A stretch of 64,000 nucleotides of DNA from Rhizobium metallidurans (GTDB lineage Bacteria; Pseudomonadota; Alphaproteobacteria; Rhizobiales; Rhizobiaceae), in the NCBI RefSeq assembly GCF_014196505.1, contig NZ_JACIDW010000010.1, positions 19,996-83,995 on the forward strand, read 5' to 3'. The translations under genes and the position numbers were made by a program. The notes under the pieces were generated by a model. That model had not been told where the DNA came from and searched no databases. It saw only the letters and a program-made list of their open reading frames with translations. Shown piece by piece: positions 1-8,025 of this stretch. How positions within the stretch are numbered: position 1 is the first letter of the stretch; each line of letters starts with the position of its first letter.

Positions 1-504
1 ATCCTCGACCACCACGCAGCGCGATGGCGAAGCGCCCATCTGCGTGGCGCCGTGCAGGAAGATATCTGGCTTCGGCTTGACGCGGTCGGCGCCGAGATCC
101 TTGGCCGAGAAGATGTTGGGCGCGAAGAACTGGCTGAGCCCGACCTTGGACAGCATCATGGCGAGCCGCGCGCTCGACGAGTTCGAGCAGATGCAGCGCT
201 TGAGGTCGATGCGCTTGAGCACCGCCTCGACACCCGCGATCGCCTGCACCTCGGACGCCAGCCGCATGTCGAGGAGCTTCTCGGACTTGTCGAGCAGGGA
301 GGCCGAGAGCGGAATGCTCGCTTCGCGCTCGATCTGCAGCAGGATATTCTGCCAGGTCATGCCGGCGAACCGCTCGCCCATTTCCTCGATGCTAATAGGG
401 TAGCCCGCTTCCGTCAGAAGCCTGGACTCGACGTCCGCCGCGATGATTTCGGAATCGACCAGAACACCGTCGCAGTCGAAAAGAATGAGGTCGAAGCCGT
501 TCAT
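1..504 (-). CDS. HAD-family phosphatase (C-terminus beyond left edge)
   Basis: Haloacid dehalogenase-type phosphatase, probably acting on a small sugar phosphate or phosphoglycolate-like substrate in the cytoplasm. The minus strand reads 168 codons open to the window edge, starting at the ATG at 504. HAD motif I (FDCDGVLVDSE) is at residues 9-19, with nucleophile Asp10 and acid/base Asp12. Motif II is the CSNSS stretch, and the frame runs into VVVED, the start of motif IV, at the edge. This layout matches the beta-phosphoglucomutase/Gph-like subfamily with an alpha-helical cap; roughly 55-60 residues are probably missing. The substrate cannot be read from sequence. Confidence 0.85.
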   Translation of the reverse strand, partial: MNGFDLILFDCDGVLVDSEIIAADVESRLLTEAGYPISIEEMGERFAGMTWQNILLQIEREASIPLSASLLDKSEKLLDMRLASEVQAIAGVEAVLKRIDLKRCICSNSSSARLAMMLSKVGLSQFFAPNIFSAKDLGADRVKPKPDIFLHGATQMGASPSRCVVVED

Positions 505-688
505 GTAAGTCTCAAGCCTTCGTTGGGGATGAGCGGGCTTTACACGATGCCTCGGCCGATCTCAACCGGCCGTGCGTCATGGCTGGCCTGCGGTCGTCGG
601 ATGGCTAGGGTTACGCGCTATCGAATTGCCTGCGGATGCGGGGCCTTGTCGCCTCGACAAGCCATGGTTCGCCCTCTAATGGAAGGGT

Positions 689-1360
689 ATGGCCAAGGAA
701 CCGGAAGACACAATCGCAAGCCGCATCAGCCGCGTGCTCGCCGACCGCATCGTTCGCGGCGAATTGCCGGCCGGCTTGCGTCTGCGCCAGGATCATATCG
801 CCGAGGAGTTCGGCGCCAGCCACGTGCCCGTGCGCGAAGCCTTCCGTCGCCTGGAGGCGCAGGGGCTGGCGATCAGCGAGCCGCGTCGCGGGGTGCGCGT
901 CGCCTCCTTCGACATCAAGGAGGTGCGCGAGGTGGCCGAGATGCGCGCCGCGCTCGAGGTTCTGGCGCTGCGCCACGCCGCCAAGCACCTGACGCCTGCG
1001 ATCCTCGACGCCGCCGAGGAGGCGACCCGCGAGGGTGATGCGGCGGCCGACGTTCACGCCTGGGAGGAAGCCAACCGCCGCTTCCATCGCCTCATCCTGA
1101 CGCCCTGCAACATGAGCCGTCTGCTCGCCTCGATCGACGATCTCCACGCCGCCAGCGCCCGCTTCCTGTTCTCCGCCTGGCGTTCGGGATGGGAAAAGCG
1201 CACCGACCACGACCACCGCGCCATCCTCTTGGCCCTGCGCCAGGGCAGGGCGGAAGAGGCGGCCGGCATCCTCGAGCGCCACGTCCAGTGGATCGGCCGC
1301 GCGCCGAAATCCACCAGCAAGGGTGGCGAAAACGGCGAAGCCTTCGCCATCGTCGGCTGA
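689..1360 (+). CDS. bioR: GntR-family biotin regulator BioR
   Basis: GntR/FCD-type repressor of 223 residues. The N-terminal winged helix (about residues 8-73) includes HVPVREAFRRLEAQGL, the typical recognition-helix stretch. The C-terminal all-helical effector domain holds the FHRLIL...DHRAIL histidines. The identification as BioR rests on context: bioY lies directly downstream, and two copies of the known alphaproteobacterial BioR box (TTATAGATAA/TTATCTATAA) flank the bioR-bioY intergenic region. BioR represses biotin synthesis and uptake genes when biotin is sufficient. The ATG at 689 has GGAAGGG close upstream with short spacing; no better in-frame start exists. Confidence 0.9.
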   Translation: MAKEPEDTIASRISRVLADRIVRGELPAGLRLRQDHIAEEFGASHVPVREAFRRLEAQGLAISEPRRGVRVASFDIKEVREVAEMRAALEVLALRHAAKHLTPAILDAAEEATREGDAAADVHAWEEANRRFHRLILTPCNMSRLLASIDDLHAASARFLFSAWRSGWEKRTDHDHRAILLALRQGRAEEAAGILERHVQWIGRAPKSTSKGGENGEAFAIVG

Positions 1361-1370
1361 ATTCTCAAAA

Positions 1371-1380
1371 TTATAGATAA
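1371..1380. promoter_or_regulatory. BioR box, distal copy
   Basis: TTATAGATAA, an exact match to the BioR consensus TTATMKATAA, 11 bp after the bioR stop codon and about 180 bp before bioY. It overlaps a -10-like GATAAT (1376-1381), so it could repress an upstream bioY promoter, or act with the proximal box. Confidence 0.75.
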
Positions 1381-1533
1381 TTTATTCTCGGCGTGAATTC
1401 CCTGGAATTTCGCGCTTTTCGGCCGCTTTCGCTGTCGGTACGGCGCGCGATCGCGTTTGTTCGCTGCGCAATCGCATCTCGGCCGCTTGCCATCGCGAAA
1501 AATCTCTCTCATAAAATAGATGGGAATCAAAAA

Positions 1534-1543
1534 TTATCTATAA
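1534..1543. promoter_or_regulatory. BioR box, proximal copy before bioY
   Basis: TTATCTATAA, the reverse complement of the distal box and an exact BioR consensus match. It overlaps a perfect TATAAT (1539-1544) and sits just before the bioY ribosome binding site (AAGGAG near 1549-1554). Occupancy would block polymerase or a very short-leader transcript. Confidence 0.85.
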
Positions 1544-1560
1544 TTTGAGAAGGAGAGTTT

Positions 1561-2139
1561 ATGTCCCTGTTCGATCAATCCCAGGAGTTCCGTTTCGACC
1601 CGTTGCGTCTCGCCGCCCGGCCGACCGCCATCAAGGCCGTCTTCGTGCTGGCGGGCACGCTTATTTTGGCGCTCGCCTCGCAGATCTCGGTGCCGATGGT
1701 GCCGGTGCCGATCACCATGCAGACTTTCGCGGTGACGATGATCGGCGCGCTCTATGGCTGGCGTCTCGGCGCGGCGACGGTGCTGGCCTGGCTTGCGGAA
1801 GCGGCCATCGGCTTCCCGGTTCTGGCTGGCGGCGCCGGTGGTCTGGCACCGTTCGCGGGCCCGACGGCGGGCTATCTCGCCTCCTTCCCCGTTGTCGCGG
1901 CCCTTGCCGGCTGGCTCGCCGCGCGCGGCTGGACCGGCGACGCCGTGATCCGCAGCTTCGCCGCCCACTTCGTCGCCAACATCCTGTGCCTGGCGATCGG
2001 CGGCCTGTGGCTCGCAAACCTGCTCGGCATCGAGAAGGCCTGGCTGCTCGGTGTGGCACCCTTCATCCTCGGCGCGGTGCTGAAGTCGGCGCTGGCGGCA
2101 GCCGTGCTGAAGGGCGTCAGGATCTACACCGGCCGCTGA
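1561..2139 (+). CDS. bioY: Biotin transporter BioY (ECF S-component)
   Basis: Integral membrane biotin-binding S-component of 192 residues with about six hydrophobic segments. It has the family features SQISVPMVPVPITMQTFAV near residues 40-58 and AGGAGGLAPFAGPTAGYL near 89-106. BioY can work with the BioM/BioN energising module or alone; no bioMN is seen in this window. The gene lies behind a BioR box and is followed after one base by a DUF1284 gene, so the two are very likely cotranscribed and biotin-repressed. The ATG at 1561 has a good AAGGAG site. Confidence 0.95.
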   Translation: MSLFDQSQEFRFDPLRLAARPTAIKAVFVLAGTLILALASQISVPMVPVPITMQTFAVTMIGALYGWRLGAATVLAWLAEAAIGFPVLAGGAGGLAPFAGPTAGYLASFPVVAALAGWLAARGWTGDAVIRSFAAHFVANILCLAIGGLWLANLLGIEKAWLLGVAPFILGAVLKSALAAAVLKGVRIYTGR

Positions 2140-2140
2140 G

Positions 2141-2566
2141 GTGACCGTTCATCTGCGCGCCCACCACCTGCTCTGCATGCTGACCTTCGTCGGTGAAGGC
2201 TACACGCCCGCCTTCACCGAGAATTACATCCGCGTCGCCCGGCGCCTGTCGTCGGGCGAGGAGATCGAGGTGGTCGATGGCCCCGACGATATCTGCGCGC
2301 CGCTGCTCTCGGGAGCGGCGGCGCATTGCCGCAACGAAAGCGTCGTGGCGCGGGACAGGGCGGCGGCGCAAGCCGTCGGCCGTCTGTTGGGGATCGCGGT
2401 CGGGAAGGGCACCCGCATCTATCCCGACGCGGCGCTGCTGAAGCGTCTGCGCCGCAACTTCGCCCTCGGCACGATCCGCAAAGCCTGCGACGAGTGTGAG
2501 TGGAGCGAGCTCTGCGGCCATGTCGCCGAGCGCGGCTTCGCCGATGTGCTGGTCGCGCCGGACTGA
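2141..2566 (+). CDS. DUF1284 cysteine-rich protein coupled to bioY
   Basis: Small (141-residue) cytoplasmic protein of the DUF1284 family. The N-terminal VHLRAHHLLCMLTF is the family signature. Cysteines recur at HLLC, DDIC, AAHC and CDECEWSELC, the last resembling a metal or iron-sulfur ligand cluster. The GTG start at 2141 follows the bioY TGA (2137-2139) with one base between, which implies translational coupling. Function is unknown. Placement in a BioR-controlled unit suggests a link with biotin, but this could be mere proximity. Confidence 0.85.
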   Translation: MTVHLRAHHLLCMLTFVGEGYTPAFTENYIRVARRLSSGEEIEVVDGPDDICAPLLSGAAAHCRNESVVARDRAAAQAVGRLLGIAVGKGTRIYPDAALLKRLRRNFALGTIRKACDECEWSELCGHVAERGFADVLVAPD

Positions 2567-2643
2567 CGCATGTCTGCCGAAAGCGGTTCGCGGTTTCGGG
2601 ATAACCACATGCGCGAAAACAAGCGCCTGAAGCGTGCCGCGCT

Positions 2644-3342
2644 TCAGGCCGCGACCGGCGTCTCCACCGGAAACAGCGCCACGAACTGCCGCTCTCCCTC
2701 GGGCGAAAAGATCACCGAGCGGCTTCCCGCCGTGCGCCGCGCCCAGCCCTTGTCGAAGAAACTCGTGAGCAACGCCTTGCCGAGGCTGCCGGCCAGATGC
2801 GCGCGCCGCTCGCTCCAATCGAGGCACGAGCGGCAGAGAGGCCGCCGCGATGCCTTGAGGTCGGCGACATCGATGCCGATGCACTGAAACGTCTCCTCGC
2901 CCTTGGCGGTCAGCGCCAGCCCGTCGCCGACGGCGTCGATCGCGCCTTTGGCGACGAGGCTATCCAGCATCCGCACCCCGTAATCGCCGGCCAGGTGGTC
3001 GTAGCAGATCCGCGCCTTGCGCAGCGCCGGCTCCTTCGGCCCCGGCTGGTGGCGCAGATGCCCGCGACTGGCCGCGAAACCCATCATGCTTTCGATCAGC
3101 CGCGCGACCGCCTCGTCGGCAAGGCTGAAATAGCGATGCCGCCCCTGCTTTCGGGGGAGGAGCAATCCGCCGGCCTCGAGCTTGGCAAGATGCGCGCTTG
3201 CCGTCTGCAGCGTGATGCCGCCGACCGCGGCGAGTTCGGTCGCGGTCAGCGCCTTGCCACCCGTCAGCGCGGCCAGCATGTTCGCGCGAGCGGGGTCGCC
3301 GATCAGCGCGCCGATCTGCGCGATATCAGGTCCTTCCTTCAC
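2644..3342 (-). CDS. ArsR-family winged-helix regulator
   Basis: Regulator of 232 residues, about twice the length of a minimal ArsR protein. Residues 1-90 form the ArsR winged helix (GDPARANMLAALTGGKALTATELA, then ITLQTASAHLAKLEAGGLL and the wing RKQGRHRYFSL). The longer C-terminal half carries CRSCLDWSERRAHLAGSLGKAL, a conserved segment of this extended subgroup that could bind metal or a small ligand. It is divergent from the NIPSNAP/ABM pair and probably controls it. A short inverted repeat CTTCG-N8-CGAAG at 3374-3391 lies between them. Confidence 0.88.
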   Translation of the reverse strand: MKEGPDIAQIGALIGDPARANMLAALTGGKALTATELAAVGGITLQTASAHLAKLEAGGLLLPRKQGRHRYFSLADEAVARLIESMMGFAASRGHLRHQPGPKEPALRKARICYDHLAGDYGVRMLDSLVAKGAIDAVGDGLALTAKGEETFQCIGIDVADLKASRRPLCRSCLDWSERRAHLAGSLGKALLTSFFDKGWARRTAGSRSVIFSPEGERQFVALFPVETPVAA

Positions 3343-3444
3343 GGCTCACCTCCTGCGGCTGTCATCTTCCATACTTCGACCGTAGCCGAAGCATCTCCGT
3401 CCCGCAACATGGCAAAACCATCCTGCAACCAAGGAGAAAGAGTG

Positions 3445-3774
3445 ATGATCACCTGCTTCATCCGCTACGAAATCGACCCGTTGAAGAAGGATGCCTTCGC
3501 CGAATATGCGCGCAACTGGGGCCAGGCCATCCCGCGCAACGGCGCCGATCTCATCGGTTATTTCGCCCCGCACGAGGGCTCGGCGACCACGGCCTACGGC
3601 GTCTACAACATCGAAAGCCTCGCCGCCTACGAAGCCTACCGCTCCCGCCTTGCCGCCGATCCGCTCGGCCGCGAGAACTATGAATTCGCTCGCCGCGAGC
3701 GCTTCATCCTCAAGGAAGACCGCATCTTCCTGAAGAACGTCTCACTTCCCCACGCCGCAAGGGTGCTGCCATGA
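3445..3774 (+). CDS. NIPSNAP-family protein
   Basis: Protein of 109 residues with the NIPSNAP dimeric alpha/beta barrel fold: MITCFIRYEIDPLKKDAFAE at the start, a central AYGVYNIESLAAYEAYR, and ERFILKED near the end. Members are small cytoplasmic proteins with no firmly established reaction. The start at 3445 is chosen because AAGGAG lies at 3431-3436. A frame open further upstream is antisense to the ArsR gene and was not used. It overlaps the next gene by ATGA, so the pair is an operon. Confidence 0.85.
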   Translation: MITCFIRYEIDPLKKDAFAEYARNWGQAIPRNGADLIGYFAPHEGSATTAYGVYNIESLAAYEAYRSRLAADPLGRENYEFARRERFILKEDRIFLKNVSLPHAARVLP

Positions 3775-4124
3775 TCGCTGTCATCTTCGAAGTCCTGCCC
3801 TATATGGGCGAGCGCCATCGATATCTCGATCTCGCCGGCGAACTGCGCGCCGAATTGGAGAAGATGGACGGCTTCATCTCCATCGAGCGCTTCGAAAGCC
3901 TGACCCTGCGCGGCAAGCTGCTGTCGCTCTCCTTCTGGCGCGACGAGGAAGCAGTCAAACGCTGGCGCAACCTCGAACACCACCGCGCCGCCCAGGCCGC
4001 CGGCCGAGGTGGCATCTTCGCGGATTATCGTTTGCGCATCGGCCATGTGGTGCGCGACTACGGGATGAACGAGCGGGCGGAGGCGCCGGCCGATAGCCGG
4101 GCTGTGCATGATGTGGTGGGTTAG
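3771..4124 (+). CDS. ABM-domain monooxygenase-like protein
   Basis: Antibiotic biosynthesis monooxygenase-type ferredoxin-like fold, 117 residues. It begins MIAVIFEVLPYMGERHRYLDLA, followed by DGFISIERFES and the LLSLSFWRDEEAVKRWRNLEHH core typical of ABM proteins. Such proteins oxidise or bind aromatic or reactive substrates, mostly unknown. Its ATG overlaps the NIPSNAP stop codon (ATGA, 3771-3774), showing translational coupling. Both barrels share a fold and may form a functional pair. Confidence 0.85.
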   Translation: MIAVIFEVLPYMGERHRYLDLAGELRAELEKMDGFISIERFESLTLRGKLLSLSFWRDEEAVKRWRNLEHHRAAQAAGRGGIFADYRLRIGHVVRDYGMNERAEAPADSRAVHDVVG

Positions 4125-4127
4125 CTT

Positions 4128-4424
4128 TCAGAAAACCCGCATCGCCGAGGATTCGATCCGCGCTCTCAAGCGCGGGTGCAGGCCGTCGCGGGTGGTAATG
4201 TCGACAGGGCTTCCGAGCTTATCTTCGAGCATCAGCTTGATGCCGATAAGGTCGAAAGCGTTGAAGCGGCTATTGGGGTCGTAATCCACGAAAAGATCGA
4301 TGTCGCTTGCCTGTTTCGCCTCGTCGCGGGCAACCGAGCCGAACAGGTAAAGCGAGGTCGCGCCCAGCGCGCGCACCGCCTCGGCATTGCTCTTCAGACG
4401 TTCGAGCGCTTCGCTTTTCCTCAT
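4128..4424 (-). CDS. MNT-type nucleotidyltransferase, orphan
   Basis: Minimal nucleotidyltransferase of 98 residues. The active-site pattern LYLFGSVARDEAKQASDIDL (GSxAR...SDIDL) supplies the two metal-binding aspartates, followed by VDYDP. This is the MntA/MNT family, which normally AMPylates a HEPN toxin partner in a toxin-antitoxin pair. No HEPN gene is adjacent on either side, so it is either an orphan or works with a distant partner. A 10-bp palindrome CCGTATACGG (4437-4446) lies 13 bp upstream of the start and may be an operator. Confidence 0.85.
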   Translation of the reverse strand: MRKSEALERLKSNAEAVRALGATSLYLFGSVARDEAKQASDIDLFVDYDPNSRFNAFDLIGIKLMLEDKLGSPVDITTRDGLHPRLRARIESSAMRVF

Positions 4425-4564
4425 GCCGCAAGCCTACCGTATACGGATGCACTTTGCCATCGGCCTGAATTTTTTCCCGAAATCGTACCCCGGTTCAGGC
4501 TTTGGTAACCAAGATGAGTAACCATAACAGACAGTAAAGAGCGTAATGTGTATGAGCGAGTTAA

Positions 4565-5698
<1,134 letters not shown>

Positions 5699-5769
5699 TC
5701 CGCGAAAGGCCCGATCGAGACTGCCGTCGACCGGTTTTTGTACCTCCAGTTGCGGAAGACGGCAAAAGG

Positions 5770-5792
5770 CGCCCGGGATCATACCCCGGGCG
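5770..5792. terminator. Hairpin after ccrM
   Basis: Perfect 8-bp stem CGCCCGGG/CCCGGGCG with a 7-base loop, 72 bp after the ccrM stop. The flanks are only modestly T-rich (TCTTCATTTC on the plus strand, CCTTTTGCC on the minus strand), so termination may be bidirectional but is not certain. Confidence 0.55.
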
Positions 5793-5844
5793 TCTTCATT
5801 TCGGGCGCCGCCGTCAAGACGCGCGGGCCCGACGAGGCGCGAGA

Positions 5845-5876
5845 TAAAAAGCGCCCCGGCTTTTGACCGGAGCGCT
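5845..5876 (-). terminator. Terminator of the minus-strand membrane-protein operon
   Basis: On the minus strand a 10-bp stem (one mismatch), AGCGCTCCGG with a six-base loop and CCGGGGCGCT, is followed by TTTTT. It lies 30 bp downstream of the stop at 5906. Confidence 0.75.
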
Positions 5877-5905
5877 CTATGTCGATCGATGTCGTGGTTT
5901 CGGGC

Positions 5906-6817
5906 TCAGCGCTGCAGCAGCGCCATCCGTTCCTCGTCCTCGTCGCGCTGGCGCCCGCCGATCGCGGCGGCGACGCTGGCGATGAAGGCACCGACGAACA
6001 GCGACAGCGCGCCGAACAGGGCAATGGCGGAAGCCGTCTTGCGGGCGTCATCCGCCGCTTTCTGCGCGGCCGTCTTCGCCTCGTTGATCCGCGTCAGCAC
6101 GGCATCGATCCGGGCCTTGGCATCGGCTTCGGACAGCCCGGTGCGCGAGGCGACCACCTGTTGGAGATAGGTCTGGTCGTCGGCGGAAAGCTTGCCGTCG
6201 ACGATACCGTTCACCAGCACCCGCGACACCTCGGCGCTCACGGCTTCGTTGCTCTGGTTGGCGGGTGCGGCGGCCGGATTGGAGGGCCGCAGCAGCGCAT
6301 CGGTGAAATAGACGGGCGAAAAGTCGCTCCTGTTGTCAGCCGCGCTTGCCGTCGCCGCCGCTCCGGCGGTTCCAGCGGCGCCCACCGCGCTTGCCGCTGC
6401 CTGCGTGCCCGCGCCCAGCACCGACGACAGCGTCGAGCCCAGCAAACCGGCGACGACGACGGTTGCCAACGCCCATGCGAGGAAGCCGTGCGCGGTGTCG
6501 CGGAAGAACACCTCATAGGTATGGACGCCCACCCACTTCGCGCGGAGCCGTCCGGTGAGATAGCCGCCGAGAGCCGCGGAAACCCACTGCACGACGATCA
6601 GCGAGACGGCGGCGGTGGCGCCCAGCGTCGTCAGCGACGCGCTTTCACCGGACCATGGAGAGACCATCGTCAGCCCGAGGCCGGAGCCGACCAGAATGAA
6701 TATGAGCGAGATGGCGGTCGCCGCCAGCGTGCCGGCGATGATCGGTCCCCAGCTTACGGCGGACGCCGACGATTCCAGCGGCGCGTCGGTCACGACGGTG
6801 GACGAGGCATAGGACAT
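5906..6817 (-). CDS. Conserved membrane protein (often labelled PhnA-like in rhizobia)
   Basis: Inner-membrane protein of 303 residues. Hydrophobic segments lie near residues 22-50 (VSWGPIIAGTLAATAISLIFILVGSG), 66-90, 110-150 and 270-292. Between them is an Ala/Ser-rich hydrophilic section with a coiled region (SEADAKARIDAVLTRINEAKTAAQKAADDARKTA). A GTG six bases upstream is open, but the ATG at 6817 is preferred because AGGAGG sits five bases before it and would overlap the GTG. It is cotranscribed with a 25-residue membrane peptide. Function unknown; the PhnA-like label has no enzymatic support here. Confidence 0.85.
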   Translation of the reverse strand: MSYASSTVVTDAPLESSASAVSWGPIIAGTLAATAISLIFILVGSGLGLTMVSPWSGESASLTTLGATAAVSLIVVQWVSAALGGYLTGRLRAKWVGVHTYEVFFRDTAHGFLAWALATVVVAGLLGSTLSSVLGAGTQAAASAVGAAGTAGAAATASAADNRSDFSPVYFTDALLRPSNPAAAPANQSNEAVSAEVSRVLVNGIVDGKLSADDQTYLQQVVASRTGLSEADAKARIDAVLTRINEAKTAAQKAADDARKTASAIALFGALSLFVGAFIASVAAAIGGRQRDEDEERMALLQR

Positions 6818-6826
6818 CGCCACCTC

Positions 6827-6904
6827 CTAGCGCCAGAAGAGCAGGATAAGGATGATCAGCGGAATCGGAACGCCGAGAAACCAAAGCAAGATACCTCTAC
6901 CCAT
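6827..6904 (-). CDS. 25-residue single-span membrane peptide
   Basis: Tiny reading frame MGRGILLWFLGVPIPLIILI followed by LLFWR and a TAG stop. It has a strong CAGGAGG ribosome binding site before the ATG at 6904. Almost the whole peptide is one hydrophobic helix interrupted by VPIP. Its stop codon overlaps the AGGAGG of the next gene (start 6817), so the two are translationally linked. Small LLW-LGVPIPLII peptides upstream of this membrane protein seem to recur in related genomes, but that is from memory of the family and not testable here. It may be a regulatory subunit of the larger protein. Confidence 0.7.
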   Translation of the reverse strand: MGRGILLWFLGVPIPLIILILLFWR

Positions 6905-7048
6905 CGTAGCCTCCTGTCAGCACGGCTGATTCATTGTTCTGATTGAGCCCGCGATGCGCGGGTGCTCTCAAAACCTTCAGCGGGGCTGATTGTTCCTGAG
7001 GCGCTGGAAAATTGCGGTTTCCGTCGCGTCGGGACAGAGGCGCAGGAT

Positions 7049-7414
7049 TTAAAACGCCTGATAGTCCTTCACATCCACCCGCGTCACGCGTCCCTCTTCG
7101 TTGAAGGTAATCGTTTCCTCGCCCTCGCGCACCAGCGGCTTGCCGGTCTTGCTGTGGGTGGCGCGCACCGACCACACGGCGCGCCCGGCAAGGGGGCTGA
7201 CGCGTTCGACCAGCGTGTTGAAGGCCGTCTGGTCGGGGTAGTCGTCGAAATACTTGCGGAACGCCGTCATGATCTCGTCGCGGCCCGAAAGACTGCCGAC
7301 GCCGTTGGACACATAGGTCGCATCCTCGGCGAAATAGTCCTCGATCATCTTATAATCGAGCCTGTTGATCGCGTCGTGAAAGAGCGTGATTTCCTTGACT
7401 GGATCGAATGCCAT
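7049..7414 (-). CDS. SnoaL/NTF2-like protein
   Basis: Protein of 121 residues with an NTF2-like alpha+beta cone fold: an N-terminal helix pair (EITLFHDAINRLDYKMIEDYFAEDATYVSNGVG), then SLSGRDEIMTAFRKYF, then strands ending in GRVTRVDVKDYQAF. Family members are small ketosteroid-isomerase-like enzymes or binding proteins; the ligand is unknown. The ATG at 7414 lies two bases after the stop of the upstream HAD gene, placing it last in a mutY-HAD-SnoaL operon. Confidence 0.85.
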   Translation of the reverse strand: MAFDPVKEITLFHDAINRLDYKMIEDYFAEDATYVSNGVGSLSGRDEIMTAFRKYFDDYPDQTAFNTLVERVSPLAGRAVWSVRATHSKTGKPLVREGEETITFNEEGRVTRVDVKDYQAF

Positions 7415-7416
7415 GG

Positions 7417-8025
7417 TCAGACCCTCACGCCACGTTCCAAGAGATCGGCGCGCAGCTGCTCGGCGCCGGTGAAGAGCACCGCGTCCCATCCCGCTTTCTT
7501 GGCGCCTTCGATGTTCGGCGCCGAATCGTCGATGAAGATCGTCGCCGCCGGGTTGAGGCCGAAGCTCTTGGTGTGCGCTTCGTAGATCGCGATGTCGGGC
7601 TTGATCAGGCCGATGTCGCCGGAAACAGTGACCCCGCGCGGCTTGGTGAGGAAGGGAAAGCGCGCTTGCGCCTCGCGGAACGTGTCGGAGGCGAAGTTGG
7701 TCAGCATCGTCACGTCGCGGCCCTCGACAATCAGCCCTTCCATGATCGCGACGCTGTCGTCGTAGGAATGCGACACCATCTCGTGCCAGTGCTTGCGGAA
7801 GGCGCGGATATGCGCCTCGCGGTCGGGATGCGTTTCGATCAAAAGCGCCTCGGCATCCGCCCATGTGCGGCCGCGGTCCTGCTCGATGTTCCAGTCGTGG
7901 GTGCAGACATTGTCGAAGAACCATTTGCGTTCTGCGGCATCCGGAATGATCCGGCTGAAGGGAATATCAGGGTCGTAATGGATAAGAACTTTTCCGATAT
8001 CGAAAACGATATGATCAATAGGCAT
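7417..8025 (-). CDS. HAD-superfamily hydrolase (YihX-like)
   Basis: Cytoplasmic phosphatase-like hydrolase, 202 residues. Motif I is IVFDIGKVLIHYD with nucleophile Asp9. The usual second aspartate (DxD) is replaced by Gly, as in YihX and epoxide-hydrolase-N-terminus-like HADs. Motif II is MLTNFA, motif III Lys is in GLIKPD, and motif IV is FIDDSAPNIEGAKKAGW. The stop codon abuts the SnoaL-like start, and its start abuts the mutY stop, so the three genes form a tight minus-strand operon. Substrate unknown. Confidence 0.9.
   Translation of the reverse strand: MPIDHIVFDIGKVLIHYDPDIPFSRIIPDAAERKWFFDNVCTHDWNIEQDRGRTWADAEALLIETHPDREAHIRAFRKHWHEMVSHSYDDSVAIMEGLIVEGRDVTMLTNFASDTFREAQARFPFLTKPRGVTVSGDIGLIKPDIAIYEAHTKSFGLNPAATIFIDDSAPNIEGAKKAGWDAVLFTGAEQLRADLLERGVRV

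Noticed and set aside
4505..4524. Direct repeat GTAACC upstream of ccrM as a CtrA site
   Set aside because: The period is 13 bp (CtrA half-sites repeat at 11 bp) and the halves read GTAA rather than TTAA. No GANTC site is near it either.
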